Shown here: positions 10,150 to 23,899 of the stretch, piece by piece | How the letters are laid out: the number at the start of each line of letters is the position of its first letter | How positions within the stretch are numbered: the first letter of the stretch is position 1 | Assembly: GCA_026873275.1 (NCBI GenBank) | Contig: JANTUC010000011.1 | Coordinates: 930,001 to 994,000 of the forward strand | Direction of reading: 5' to 3' | Origin: Pseudopithomyces maydicus | Lineage: Eukaryota; Ascomycota; Dothideomycetes; Pleosporales; Didymosphaeriaceae | Length of the DNA stretch: 64,000 nt | Made by a program: the position numbers and the translations under genes | Notes under the pieces: generated by a model | The model's database searches: none | What the model was told of the DNA's origin: nothing | The model's input: the letters and a program-made list of their open reading frames with translations, nothing else

Positions 10150-13100
10150 TAAAATATTATTAGTCTTCTAGCCGGCTTTAGTATTTTAACCTACTATTTA
10201 AAAAATAGCTAATTTTAATAACTAAAATAACTCTCTATTTAATATAATATAAAGTATTATTGTATAACTAAATAAAATAGGGGTTTATGTTATAAACCTC
10301 TAAAAAATCTAATAATCTAATTATATCACCTTTATAAAAGTAGTTTAGGTAATTTATAATAATTATAAAGCGTTATACTATAGCGTATATATAATTACTC
10401 CTAAACTTAAGGCGGCCCTAAATTAGTAAATAAATAATTTAATAAAGATACTATTTATATAAATACTTACCCTAATTATATCTATACTCCTCTAAAATTA
10501 AGAGACTGAAAGGGATCTTAATAAATATATTATATTAATATATAATTATAAACCGCTATTAATAGGGGCCCCTTTAATAAGGATAAAGTAATATTTATAA
10601 TTTAATAATATTATATAAAGTACTAGCTAGGGTATAATATAATATTTATTAAAGGCCTAATAAACTAATTTTATAATATATATATCTTTTTTACGCCTAT
10701 AGTGCAGCGTTAAATTAATTTATATTATTTTAATAGAGGATATATAGGTAAATATAATTTAAATAAGATTTTTAAATATCTAGCCTTAATTTATAAAGAT
10801 AAATACGCCTTATAAAAAGTAATAATAAAATTAAAAATTTTAAAATAAAAGAAATATAAGTCCTTTTTAAACTTTTATATATAATTTAAGATCTTACTAA
10901 TAAAGGCGGAAAATTCTAAGTAAAACTTAACTATCTATTATTAATACCTCTAATAAAAGATTTACTAGTCTATTTATAAAATAATTATAAACTAGGGTAT
11001 ATCATATAATAACTTTAAAAAAGTTATTATGGTTTATTACGCAGTAGTAGTAGATTTAAAAATAAATACCCTTAAGTAATAAGTCTAAGGTATACTAATC
11101 CAAATAAAAATATTCTTTATTATATAATAAAATAAAAATAATAATATATATATAATATTAGTAGCTACTATAGCTATAATGAATAATTTTAATTATAATA
11201 GAAGGGTCTTAAGACTAATTTAAAAAAATAAAATATAAAATAGCTAGTATAATAAATACAGCTATAAAAGTTATATATTTAAAAATTATATAAATTTAAT
11301 TAATATATACGCGATTACCTCTTAGGGCCCTTAATTTATTAAAATACTTATTAATATAAGAAACGCTATAACCCTAATAAAGTTTAAAATAATATAAATA
11401 ATAAGGGTGCCTTATAAATAGCTAAAAAGGTTTATAAATATAATACTTTTTTCTTAGTTAAGATAGATAGCCCCGCCCTAATAATTAAAATATTTTTTAA
11501 GAATATTAAAATTTTAAAAATATTAATTAATATAGACTATAAGTGCTTCGCGGTAGTAATTTTATATATAATTATATAATTAGTAATATATACGCTTTAA
11601 ATCCTACGCTAATAATTATACTAAACTATCAAAAGTATAGTATAAAATTTATAAATTAATTAAATTATAATTTTTGATTATAATATTAGTAAGTAGCACT
11701 GATAATTATATATTTATATAATTTAAAGCCTATACTAAAATATAATTTTAAAAATACTATAAATAAGATAGGCTAGAGCAGTGCTAGATATTAAAAAAGA
11801 AAAATTATATATTAAGTAAATAGGAGGGCTATAATATATTTATATAAAACCTAAATATATTAAAGCTAGGGGGAACTATCTCTAATTAATATAAGAAATA
11901 ATAAAGTTCTAAATAACTAAAATATAGAAGAAGAGCTTTATAAGAATTAATTAATTTAAATATCTCTTTAAAATATTATATAAATCTTAACTATAATACT
12001 ATTTAGCTAAACTAAGCGGGGAGAAAAAGCTATATTAAATTTAAAACTTATAAAAAATAGAAGGGCTCTTCTTAGTAAATTAACTAAATTTTAAAATTTA
12101 TTTAATAAGTCTAAAGCGGAGGGCCTCCCCCTATATAAAAATAAACTAAACTACTATATCCGCCTAAAATAAAATTTAAAAGGATATAAATTAGAGCTAT
12201 TATAAAGCCCGCTATATAAAATATTATATAAATAATTTTTAAAGCTCCGCTATTAACTTATATCTTTTATAAATAAAAGATAAATCTAAATAAACTTATT
12301 AATAATAGGGGCCCTAATCCTCCTTACGCTTAAATTAGATAAAAAGTAGTAATTATATATTAATTATTACTTACTTAATATAATTATAGAATAAAATTAA
12401 TATTTATTATTATTAATAAAAGAGACACTGCATATATTAGCTATAATAATTTAATTTAATAAAATAGATATCCGCGCGGCGTTCTATAAATGAAAAATAA
12501 TTAAAGGAGATAAATATAAAATAGCCTTTTATATTAAATTTAGGCTATATAAATAATAAATTTACCCCTTTAGTCTTATCGGCGCTCTAGCTATATTTTA
12601 AAAATATATTAATAGTATTTTTTAAAGAGCCTTTAGCACTATCTATATAGCCTATTTAAATAATATTTTAACTTATACCTTAAATATATAGAAATAATAT
12701 TAAAATTATATATAATACGTGCTATACCTACTCTATAATACTAGCTTATATATTAATATATTTAAGTTTAAATTTATAGTAAAAAAAGTTAAATATTTAA
12801 GCTTTATTATTAGGGCAGGGGAGTCTATAAAATTTAATTTTAAAAAGATAAAGACTATTTAAAAGTAGAAACCCCTAATAACCCTAAAAAGAATTTAATA
12901 ATTTATTAAATTTATAAATTTCTATTATAACTTTCTTTAAGACTTCTCTAGAGTGGTATTATTACTTTATTAATTAATAAAAAAGGGGTTCCCTTTCATT
13001 AAAAATATAAAATTAATAAAGCCTTTTATAAATTTAAGTTCCTTTTTATTATAGGGCTAGTCCTTATCCTATAAAATCTAAGTTAGGATACTATAATTAA

Positions 13101-16100
13101 AATAGATTATTTAAGGATAGCTATAAAAAGATACTTTTTATAAAAGGTTAAAAGTATTTAGTATTTAGTAGTATACTATTTAATTTTTCTAGTACTAGTA
13201 AAAAGAAACTATATTATATATAATAAGGAGCTACTAGCTATTATCTAATATTTTAAAATTTAAATAATTAAATTTATATTTATCTATAAGCTATTTATAA
13301 TCCTCATAAATTATAAAAACTTAAAGTATTTTACTAAAATCTATAAATTAAATAAAGAATAATACTATTAGGCCGAGTTAATAACGCGCTTTAATTATAT
13401 ATTATAGTATTATTTAAAGTTATAAATTATATAATTTAACGCACTTAGCTATAGAGACCCTAATATAAAAAAATAAAAAAATATAAAAGAGACTTATATA
13501 TTTAAAAATAATTTAAATAATATTAATATATACCTAAGTATAGGGCGCTAAAATAATAAAAGGAATTTATATTTTTAGCTCCCTAGCTTTACAGGGTTTA
13601 TAAAATAAAAATATATAAGTAGATACGCAGTACTAAGTAAAACTAAAAGTAATTTAAAATTTTTTTTAATAGTTTTCTAAGATAGCTAATATATAATAGT
13701 AGATTATAAATTATAATTTAAATATCTATAATATTCTTTTTTAGCGCAGTATTATATAGCTCTTAATATAAAAGCTATTAATTATTATAATTATATAAAA
13801 ATTCTATAACTTAGCGCTATTAGGGCACCTAAGTAAGAATATAATATTTATAATTATTAGGTAAGACTACTACTAGGATAATATATTTTAAAATATTACT
13901 AAATATATATAAAACTATTATTATTATATAATATATTTATTTTAAGCCTAATAATAGGGTCTTCTTTAACTACTATTAATAATAAATAGATATTAGTTTA
14001 TAATCTTTATAAATTTTATAGTAAATTTATTTAGGGCTGGAGAGGAGGATCTATATTACCTATTTATTATTATAAATTAATTATTTATATATATATAGTT
14101 AGAGGCCCTTATAAATATAAAGGTTAAAGATTATATAAACTGTTTCCTCTATATATAGGTTTAATTCTATAGCTTTTTTAATTGAATTATTATAAATTAT
14201 AGGTTAAACTAGCTAAATATCTTTTAATTAATATTATATATTTTAGTTAAAATTAAATAATTACTATCTACTAGCTACTACCCTTAAATAAATAAAAATA
14301 TAAAGAGGGTAAACTAAGAGGTATAAATAGTACTAAGAGTTATAATTAATTTTAAGTAAATAAATTAAATTAATTATTTACTAGCTTATTAATTAGCACT
14401 AAATAATTAGCCCTTTTTTATTATAAGTATATTCTTAAACCTACTACTAAACAGCTATAATATAGATATACTAAAGTTAGTATTTATACCTAAAAAACCT
14501 AAAAGCTCGCTGTAGGAATAGACTATATATTTTTTAAATTATATTAAAAAGGGAGTAAAGTTAATTTAAGCTATTATTATATAGGTATAATAATATTAAA
14601 TTAAATAAATAAATTAATCTAGATAGGCGGCGGAGTAATTTTAAATTAAAAATAAAATTTAGTTCTTTCTATATTATATAAAGACTAATTAATTTAGGAG
14701 AAAACTTAACTAGCTCTAAATTAAATATATAATTATAATTATTTTAACCCTATTTATTATTATTTTAGATTTATTAGGCGCTCTCTATAAAATAATTTAT
14801 ATAAATTTAGTAAAATAGGCCGCAGAGGACCTACTATTAAATTAATTCTAAAAAGATAAAAAAAGAGTTCTATTATTATACTTACTAAAAATAACCTAAT
14901 TTTAAATAAGTAGAGGGTAGAGGAGATACTAAAAATATAATAAAATTAAAAAAGAATTTATAGTAAGTATTAGTAAAATAGATAGACTAGATAACTTTTA
15001 TATAAAAACTCTTAAAAATACTTTATAATATAGAGGCCTTTATATAACTTAAAAAGTAATAAAGCTTAATATAAGAATTAAATAGACTTAAGAGGGTCCC
15101 TAAAAGAGATCAAATTATAAATATAATTAATTTATATAGGATCTGGGCCGGGCTGCTATAGAGGATAGATATTATTATAAAAAAGATATATTATAAAATT
15201 ATATAAAAATAAAAGTAGAGTTATAAAAAACTCTATTTAATTATTAAGCTATAGAGAAAGGGGCCTATATAAAATCTATATAAGATTATAGTAAAGAGAG
15301 AAGATATATTAATAATAAAAAAATTTAAATCTTAGTAGTATAAATACTACTTATAAGAAAAGGATAAGTAGGAGTAATAATAGTTATTAAATAGTATTTA
15401 GTTAAAATAATAATAGTAAAATTTATAAACTAACCTAAATAAGTTTAAAAACTAAAAGTTGTCTACTTTAGCAAAATTATAACTAAAGAATAAAATATAG
15501 GAGGTATTAAAAAAGAGCCGGTAAAGGCCTTAATAATTTTATAAAAAGGACTTATTAAATAATAGTAATTTAAAGAAATATAATTAATAATAATAAAATA
15601 AACTATAAAGGGACTAACTTTTATTAAAGTAATTACTAATATAGTAGAGGATATTTTATAATAAAATTAATTATATATCTTTATATAAATTTAAAATACT
15701 TATAACGCTAGATTAATAATCTTTTTAAAAATTTATATATAGCTATTTAAGTAATTAAATACCTACTTTATAGTATTTATATATATTTTTAATTAGTAGT
15801 CTATATAGGCGCCGCTATAGGCGGGAATTAAAAATAAAATAAAAATACTACTAGATAAGGCACTTATAAAGATAATAATATAATAGGCTTAAATAATTTA
15901 TAATTCTATATTAAAGTAATTGCGGTATCTATAAAATATAAAAATAAAAATAAAAAAGATTTTATTTTTTTAGCTAAGTAGTCTAATTATATAATATTTT
16001 TATAAATAAAGATAGACTTATTTTTATAATTATAATAGATAAAATTTACTTATTATTGCTAAAGGGTATAAAAGGGAATAAAGGATATAAAGAGCTCTAT

Positions 16101-16144
16101 AAAAGAGTAATAAATATATTTTAAATTATAATAAATAGCGTAAA
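10150..16144 (+). pseudogene. G1 gag-pol, RIP-degraded
   Basis: Gypsy polyprotein remnants. RT is readable at about 12430-12700: FNKIDIRAAFYK, then YPFSLIGALAIFQKYIN (family: YPFGLTGAPATFQ) and AYLNNILTY in place of the AYLDDIL catalytic box, the Asp pair changed to Asn by G-to-A. RNase H follows at about 12900-13260, with a broken INFYYNFL..DFSRVV segment and NYIIYNKELLAII matching NYxIxDKELLAI. The gag part (10150-12000) and integrase part (13500-15500) are too degraded to read confidently. Nearly all stops are TAA or TAG. Confidence 0.7.
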
Positions 16145-16149
16145 CGGAG

Positions 16150-16665
16150 TGTTACGGCCACTGCGCCGCAACAGAGACAGGAAGATCCCAACCAAGACGG
16201 AGTTGACCAATGGGACCTGGTGGAGTGTACCGGGCCGGATGACTCCGACATAGATAAGGAATACTGGGAGTACGACTCAGGAGCAGAGCATAATATGAAT
16301 ATGTAGGGATCACGTGACTAAGGCTCTGTAAACCCGACGAAACGAAACCCACGGAGCTAGGCTCTGTGGCTCCGTAACTCTGCGAAGTACAGAGCTATAG
16401 AGCCCACAGAGCCAGTTCATACTTATAAGTATATAATGACGACCGTTCGTCTTAGATAGTCCTTATCGTTAATCCTTAATTTAGTCCTACTGTACCTTGC
16501 TTCTGCAGTGAAGATTACTATTAAGTATTTGGCAACGATAACCTTATTGTATTGATTGACGTTTAACCCACGTGACTTATACTTACCCGTCCGCTCCTCT
16601 TAACTCACCATACCCCAAACGAGCACACCCTCGGTCCACGGGACTACAGCGTGTGCCCCGTGACA
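16150..16665 (+). repeat. Solo LTR, family C
   Basis: A 516-bp GC-richer island starting TGTTACGGCC and ending CCCCGTGACA, flanked by the perfect TSD CGGAG (16145-16149 and 16666-16670). A TATA-like TAAGTATATAATG near 16425 gives the plus orientation. The region before it carries repeated CTCTGTG/ACAGAGC motifs. No internal retrotransposon sequence accompanies it, so it is a solo LTR left by recombination. It is barely mutated although both sides are saturated with TpA. No full element of this family is in the window. Confidence 0.88.
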
Positions 16666-16962
16666 CGGAGCCTAGATTAAAAATATAATTATATATTAAT
16701 TAGACTTATAAAAGGGATATTTAAATAAGGAGTGGACTTACTAATATTTATTATATTTAATAAATTAATTAATATATAATTTATAAGGAAGATTTTTAAT
16801 CTTTGTAAAAAGATCTTTTTTATTAGAGTCTCTTTGAATAATATACCCTTATATTTTATAGATAGAGAAATAGGAGCGTAAAATATAAGCTTATAATATA
16901 TTAAAATTAAATAGAAAGTAGACCTAAGAATTAATTAAAATAGATTTATTTAAGGGATAGAA

Positions 16963-17401
16963 TGTTAAGATCTGTAGATGGCTGCGGCACAGCATCAATT
17001 CCACATGTAATGGGAGGCCCGGGGCGGGCCGTATAATTATGTAGTCACGTGACCTGATCAGTTTGATCAGTGGCCTTGGCACACTGAGCATACTGAGCAG
17101 CTCGCATACTGATCACTGAGCATACTGAGCAGCTCGCATACTGATCACTGAGCAAAGGCTGATCAGTGTGATCAGTTGATCAGTCCCACGGATCAACCCA
17201 AGTATATAGGAACCCGAGTTTCCTCCTGGATACTCGTGTTCAACCTGTTTATCAATCTATCGTTTGGATTCACTCAGGCCTTATTGTTGATTTAGTATCC
17301 TTCGTGATATCAATACCAACTAACCCTTCTCTCTCCGTAAGTTGCTCCTGCCCGAGAACCAACCTTAACCTCTAGGACTAGCTACCCTCGTGGTCTTAAC
17401 A
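16963..17401 (+). repeat. Solo LTR, family A (439 bp, with 32-bp tandem duplication)
   Basis: Starts TGTTAAGATC and ends GTCTTAACA, with perfect TSD TAGAA (16958-16962 and 17402-17406). AAGTATATAGGAACCCGAG near 17200 is TATA-like and sets the plus orientation. Its U3 part is packed with ACTGAGCA and TGATCAG motifs, including a 32-bp unit repeated twice in tandem near 17100-17165. The other family A copies carry a different arrangement of the same motifs. It is essentially free of RIP. Confidence 0.88.
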
Positions 17402-17816
17402 TAGAATAAGAATACTAAAAAATAATAAATAGACTTAAATAGGCTTTAGCCCTTAAACTATTTTTAATTAAATTTATTTAGCTTTTAAATCTCTATTTTA
17501 AAATTATAATAATAGAATAATAGTTTACTATTATTATCTCTATTATCTTCTAAAATATTAATAGACGCCTAATTATTTATAAATTAATTAAGACCGCCTC
17601 TAGAAAACACTTAAATAAAAAATATAAGAAAATATATAAAATACGCAGGTAGAGCTAAAAGAAAATAAATAAAATTAAAAAGATAGTAAAAGGAGTCTAA
17701 AAATAAAGTACTAAAGAGACTAAAGTAGACTAGTTTAAAAAGAATAAAGAAAGAGACTAAAAGAATATATAACTTTAAAATAAAGTTAGGGAATAAAAAA
17801 ATAGAAAGAGTAGAAA

Positions 17817-17983
17817 TGTAAGGAGGATACCCTCCCAGCGTCTAAGGCCACTTATATCCTATTTAAGCGCTAGCGCCGCGCTAGCGTAGTATATAAAAAG
17901 GAAATTAGAGGGGATAGGGACTTAAATAAAAATTAATTTTATTATTTATTAAAAACTTACTTACTATTATATTTATTTTAATA
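17817..17983 (+). repeat. G2 5' LTR
   Basis: Starts TGTAAGGAGGATACCC and ends TTTTAATA (probably once CTAACA). It retains CGCTAGCGCCGCGCTAGCG, a pair of self-complementary CGCTAGCG words, in otherwise AT-rich sequence. The 3' partner has CTAGCACCGCGCTAG at the same place. Confidence 0.8.
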
Positions 17984-20900
17984 ATTTTAATTTCTCTCTT
18001 TATCTTATAGAATAGCAACTTAATAATTTTTAAAATATAACTTTAAAGTGCCGCCGCCATATTAGACCTATAAAAGAAAGGAAATATATTATTATTTTTA
18101 ATCTTTTTAATAATAGAGGATAACCTATATCCTTTAATATAAAAAGACCTAGATAAAGAAGAACTAAACCCTATTATAATAAGATTAGTAATATTTAAGC
18201 AATAGCGCAATAAATTAATAGTATTAAAGAAAATATAAAAATTTAAAGTAGAAATTAAAGGATATAAATATTAAATAATAATAAAAAGCCTATAAAGAAT
18301 TTAAAATAAATCTTTAGTAGCTAATACTATTATTAGCACTACTATAATAGAGAATAAATAGATTATTTAATAGTAATATTTAAGTAATATAGCTTTAATA
18401 CACCCCTAATAGGGACTAAAAATTAAACTTATTTCTACCTTTAAAGAGTAAAATATTAGAGAGTTTAATAACTTTAAAATAAAATTAAAAATTATATTTC
18501 GCTTAAATCTTTAAATATTTATTATTAAGAACTAATATATTGCGTTTACTCTATAATTATTAGAGATTACTTTATATTAATTATAGTTATAAAAAGAAGG
18601 CAAAGATACTAGTAAAATACTAAATTAATAATAAATAATAGTGTTCCTACTAGATTAAATTAAAAGCCCCATTAATAAAGAGCTATAAATAATAATATAG
18701 TACTAAAGGGTAATATAAAAGAAAAAATAATTAATAAATAAGTTTACAGCTTACCTAGCTATATTAAAAAATTAAATAAACCCCCTATAAATAAAAGTAT
18801 TTTATTATATACCTCTATAGTAAACTGTGTTTAAAAATTTAAATTATAATTATAAACTATAATAACTTTCCCTAAATATATAGGGAACTAGTAGAATATA
18901 TAATTATATTAAAGGATAATTAATAAAATAGCTAAGTACTAATTATACTTTTATAATATCTTAGCGCCAGAATCCCTATTAATTAAAATAATACCCTATT
19001 ATACGTATTTTTATTATTTTAAAATTACCTTATAGGCGCATTATTATTATTTTATTATACTATTTAAAGTAATACTTAGAAAGATACCTATTAATATTAT
19101 AAAAAGATAGAATACTAGGAGAAAAATTATTAAATAAAATATAATTACTTTACTTAAGTAGTGCTAATAATAAAAATAAATATTATAAGAATAAAAAATA
19201 GCAGGACCTAGAGGCTATATCTAAACTATTAAAAAAACTCTAAATAGATTTTTATATATAAGGGATAATTTAATATAGAGTAAATAAATTAATAATATAC
19301 TAACTTCGCCTAAATTCTATAATAAATATAAATATAATTAATAAGTGTCTAGCAGTTTAATTAGACCTAATAATAGTTTTTAAAAATATAGTAATATAGT
19401 TATACCTACCTAACTTCTAAATTATAAAAAGTATATAGATATACTATATAATTATATTTATTATAAACTTTTAAGAAATAGAGTATTACCTTTATATAAT
19501 AATCTATAAGATAGTAAATATATTTAACTCTATTCTAATAAGATTGCTAGGGCTTTAATAAAAATATATAATTTTAAATTATATAATAATAATATAGCGC
19601 TAGGGTATTAATACTATTATATATTAAATTAAGGACGCCCCTATATTCTTATTTATTATAAAGAATTAACTAGAGGTCTTTACTTTAATAATTATAATTA
19701 ATAGTTTTAAAAAATTTATAAAAAAATCTCCCTTTATAATTAGAGCAGTTTACAGATTTAGTAGATAATAATATTATTATAATAATAAATCTATACTAGA
19801 AAGCTAATTATACTATAAAAATAAAAAAAGAAAAGATAGTACCTTTTAACCTATTATATAACTTATTAGCTATAGAATTAGGGGAGCTTTATAATTATAT
19901 AATAAAGATAAAGCGTATAAAATAAATTTAAAAAAATATTAGCTCTGTAAGAGCGCCTATCCTATTTATTTTTAAAAAGAATAGAACCCTTAAGCTATAT
20001 ATAGATTATAAAAGTTTAAATAAAATTATTAAAAAGAATTAGTTAGCTCTACCCCTTATTAGTAAAACTTTAAATAAACTATTAGGGTTAAAGAGCTTTA
20101 TAAAGTTAAATTTAAAAAATATTTATTACTAAATTTAAATCCAGCGCAATAACAAGTAAAAAATAGTATTTTATATACGCTATAAACATTTTAAATATAT
20201 TATTATACCTTTTAGACTAACTAATACCCCTATTATATTTTAAGCTTATATTAATAAAGCTTTAGCAGAATATACTAATATTTTTTATATAGTATATTTA
20301 GATAATATTCTTATCTTTACTAAAAATAATGAAGACTATTAAAACTAAATAATTAAGGTTTTATTATAACTGCGATAGTACTGCCTATATATTAATTTAA
20401 AAAAATATATTTTTAATATTATTTAAGTTAAATTCTTAGAATTTATCGTGCGCCATAACAGCATATAAATAAATTTAAATAGAATTAAAATAATCTAGAA
20501 GTGGCTAGAAATCTGTTTTATTAAGAATATATAAGTCTTTATTAGGTTTACTAACTTTTATTATAGGTTTATTTAAGGCTTCTTTTAAATTATAAAGTCC
20601 TTTACAGATATATTAAAGAAGCCTAAAAAGGAAAGTTAGAAAAAGTATTTTTTATAAATAAATATAATAAAGAGGGTGAAGCTCTAGTTTAGTAATACTT
20701 TTATTATTATACTTTTTTATAATATTATAATCCTATTCTACTTTTTTAACTAGAAATAGATATCTCTATTTAAGGCTTAATAAGGGTATTTTTATAAAAG
20801 TTTTTTACTAGTAATTAGTATTTAATTATCTTTTAATTAAAAAAATCAACCCCTGTAAAAGGGAACTATTATACTTATAACTTAAAATTATATGCTATTA

Positions 20901-22830
20901 TAGAGGCTATATAATATTAATATTATTATATTAAAGGCTTAGCGTATATCTTAGAAGTCTTTATTAATTATAATAATTTAAAAGGATTTATAAGAATAAA
21001 AGCTCTATTATAAAAATAAATAAAATAAACTACCTTTTTAGCAGTATATAATTTTAAAATAAAGTATAGGGTAGGAAAAATAAACCCTATAAATAAACTA
21101 TTATATTAATTAGTAGGTAATAATAATACAAAAGGACTACTAAAGTAAAATATTTTATTTATTTTATAAGGCCTTCTGGCAGTCCCTATAGAGATTAATA
21201 TTAATAATATATTATTATTATAATATTATAATATTAAAAGGATATTATAGATTAGCTAAAGACTAAATATTATAACTAAAGTTAATATTATTTTAGTACT
21301 CAAAAGGCTGTTTAGGCGATAGGCTAAAGAGACTATAAAAGACTAAGAAATCTATACTCTAATAAAGGAAAACCTGTTTTATTATATTAAATAGATTTAA
21401 AAGGATAATCTATTTATATTATAAAAATAATATAATATTATTATTTTAATGCCTATTAAGCGCGGTAGGGGTAGATAATTATTATAATAGAAAATAGACC
21501 TTAAGAGTATATTATATTATAGTAATAGAGTTTTTATACTAGAAGAGCCCGCGTTAAAGATAAAAATTTTATAATATTTTTATAATAATTTACTAGCGGG
21601 GCACTTTAATAAAATTTAAATTTTAAAATTTATTAGTAAGCTATATTATTAACTGAATCTAAACGCCTTTATAAAAGAGAATATTAACTTATATATAATA
21701 TATATATAAATAAAGATATCTAGACAGCGCTCTATAGGTAAATTGATATTATTATTAATATTTTAAGAGCCCTAGTAGAAGCTAATAATAAATTTTATTA
21801 TTAATCTCCCCTTTAGCAAGAATAAAAGAGAGGTAATTAATATTATTTAAATAATAATAAATAGATATACTAAGATAGCCTAATATATTCCTACTACTAA
21901 AATTTTAAAGACTAGCTAAATAGCTTAGTTATTTTTAAAAGAGATAGTAAAATACTTTAAAAATTTTATAAATATTATATTAGATAAGATTTCTATTTTT
22001 ATATTAATATTTTAGTCAGAATTTTATTTTATAATAAAAATAAAGCGCTATCTTAGCACTGCTTTTTACCCCTAGACTAATAAATAAATAGAATAATAAA
22101 ATTAGACTTTAAAGTAGTATCTGTATATTTATATTTATAAAAATTAATAGAATTAGCTATAATTACTCTTAATTATAAAATTTACTTATAATAATTTAAG
22201 AAATATAATTATAGAACTATCTCTGTTCTTCACCTATTATAGATTCTACTTATACTTAAATTATAAATTAATAATATTTAATAAGGTTTTAGTTATAATA
22301 GCACGCCTCTAAGTCCTAATTAAAAATAAAAAAATAATAAAATTATACTAGTAGTGCGCTATAAAAATATAAAAATATTATTATAATAAATATTACCAGC
22401 TCTAACTCTTTTTAAAAGGGGATTTAGTATTATTCTCTATAAAGAATTTAAAAACCTTTTATTTAAATAAAAAATTATCCCCCTAATATATTAGCCCTTT
22501 TACTATAGAGAAGCTAATAAAAAAATAAGTTTATAAATTAATTTTATTTAAAAGCTTTAGAATCTACTTAGTGTTTTATACCTCCTTATTAAAGCCCTAT
22601 AAATTAAGGGATAGTAAAGAAATTATAAATTTAAAATTTATAAAGACTAATAAAAGCGTTATAATAAAGAAATATTATAAAATTAAAATATTACTAGATA
22701 AAAGAAAAGTAAAAAATATTCTTTAATACTTAGTAAAATAGAAGGGATAGAATAAGGAATATAATTAAAAGATTTTAAAGGAAGATATTAATAAAAAACT
22801 AATATTATAATTTATAAAACTAAAAAGAAG
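17984..22830 (+). pseudogene. G2 gag-pol with chromodomain, RIP-degraded
   Basis: RT is at about 19970-20400: YIDYKSLNKII, LPLISKTLNKLLG, FKYIIIPFRLTNTPIIF and YIVYLDNILIFTKN, the catalytic box now LDN. RNase H lies around 20500-21100. Integrase is at about 21540-22400: AGHFNKI of the zinc-binding part, NRYTKIA..YIPTTK of the core and LSTAFYP before the catalytic Glu region. The GPF/Y-like end reads YISPFTIEKL near 22490. A chromodomain at about 22690-22810 reads YLVKWKG, then NKEYN and KEDI. Gag (about 18.0-19.6 kb) is not readable. The domain order identifies a chromovirus. Tryptophan and glutamine positions are typically TAG or TAA. Confidence 0.8.
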
Positions 22831-23599
22831 AAAGTTAAAATAGTTAGTATTATTAAAATTAATTAAGCTACGCTATAAGGGTGCATTAATATTACTTTAT
22901 AAGAAAGTAAATATTAAAGAGAGGGTATAAAGCCTAAATTAAAAATAAAATAGTTATTAAAATTTTTTAACTATAATTATTATAGCTATAACTATAGTAA
23001 TTAATATTATTATAATTAAAGGGCACCTTTATAGCGCCGCTATAAGGCTTTTTAATTATTATACTATTTTAGAAATCATTATTATTAAAAGGGTAATTGC
23101 GCTTCTTATACTTAGTCTTAAAAAAAGTAATAGGGAGATAAGTAGTAGCTAATATTAATATACTATAAAAATATAGATCTAAAATAGGGAAATTTTATAA
23201 TAAATTATTAAACTCTTCTTCTAGATTTTTATTAATAACAGGAGTTATAATATAAAATAAATAAAATATAGGCGCTTTCTTATTATAGTTAAAGTTAAAA
23301 GTAGAAGCTATAATAGTACTAGAAATTTTAAATATTAATAAAGAGATATAAAGGCATAAAAAGAATATAATAGTAATATTATAAGCGGCTATAAAAGGTG
23401 TATTAAAAAAAGAATCTATATTAATATTTAAAGAGGTAGCCTTAAAATTAAATAAGAGTATAATAGGGCGTTAGTGTATTAGCAGTATTTATATAATAAT
23501 TAAAATAAATTATTTAATATTCTTAATAAGTCTTTTAATTTAGGTTCTATTTTTAATAAAACCTCTTTAAGGAGGGTCTTAAAGACCTTAATTAGTATT
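22831..23599. other. G2 3' untranslated part, left of C1 (continues at 29057-30212)
   Basis: AT-rich sequence after the chromodomain with no readable frame. It resumes right of C1 at 29057 and runs to the 3' LTR at 30213. Small CpG-containing islands such as GAGCGCAGCGCCGCG at about 29131 survive within it. Nothing else could be identified. Confidence 0.5.
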
Positions 23600-23604
23600 A
23601 TAAT

Positions 23605-23858
23605 TATCAGATATCGCGGTGTTCGGATATCGTCCGGTATTGGGGATAGGTAGTGTAGGATACTATAATTGCCCATTTACATAGTAATTTGTTGTAAGAT
23701 AATTAGAACTTATTAATTATTCTATCTTATGTTTTTCGCCAGCGGCGCCCTATCCAAGTTTTAGTAGAAGGCCCCTGCATTATTTCTTAGCAGGTTAATT
23801 GCCTATCCCTCTAACAGCTAGCTATAATTTACTATAGATTCTAGTACGCTATCTAACA
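23605..23858 (-). repeat. C1 3' LTR
   Basis: On the minus strand it reads TGTTAGATAGCGTACTAG to CCGCGATATCTGATA. Compared with 28797-29051 the differences are mainly C/T and G/A, and most changes lie in this copy. Confidence 0.88.
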
Positions 23859-23899
23859 CACCCCTTAGCTTAGAAGCCTTATTGCAAGCTGCGTATACT

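Noticed and set aside
16152..16352. 66-codon minus-strand frame
   Set aside because: It lies within the family C solo LTR and has no recognised similarity.
17100..17165. Two 32-bp direct repeats considered as a CRISPR-like array
   Set aside because: There are only two adjacent units without spacers, inside a fungal LTR; this is a tandem duplication.
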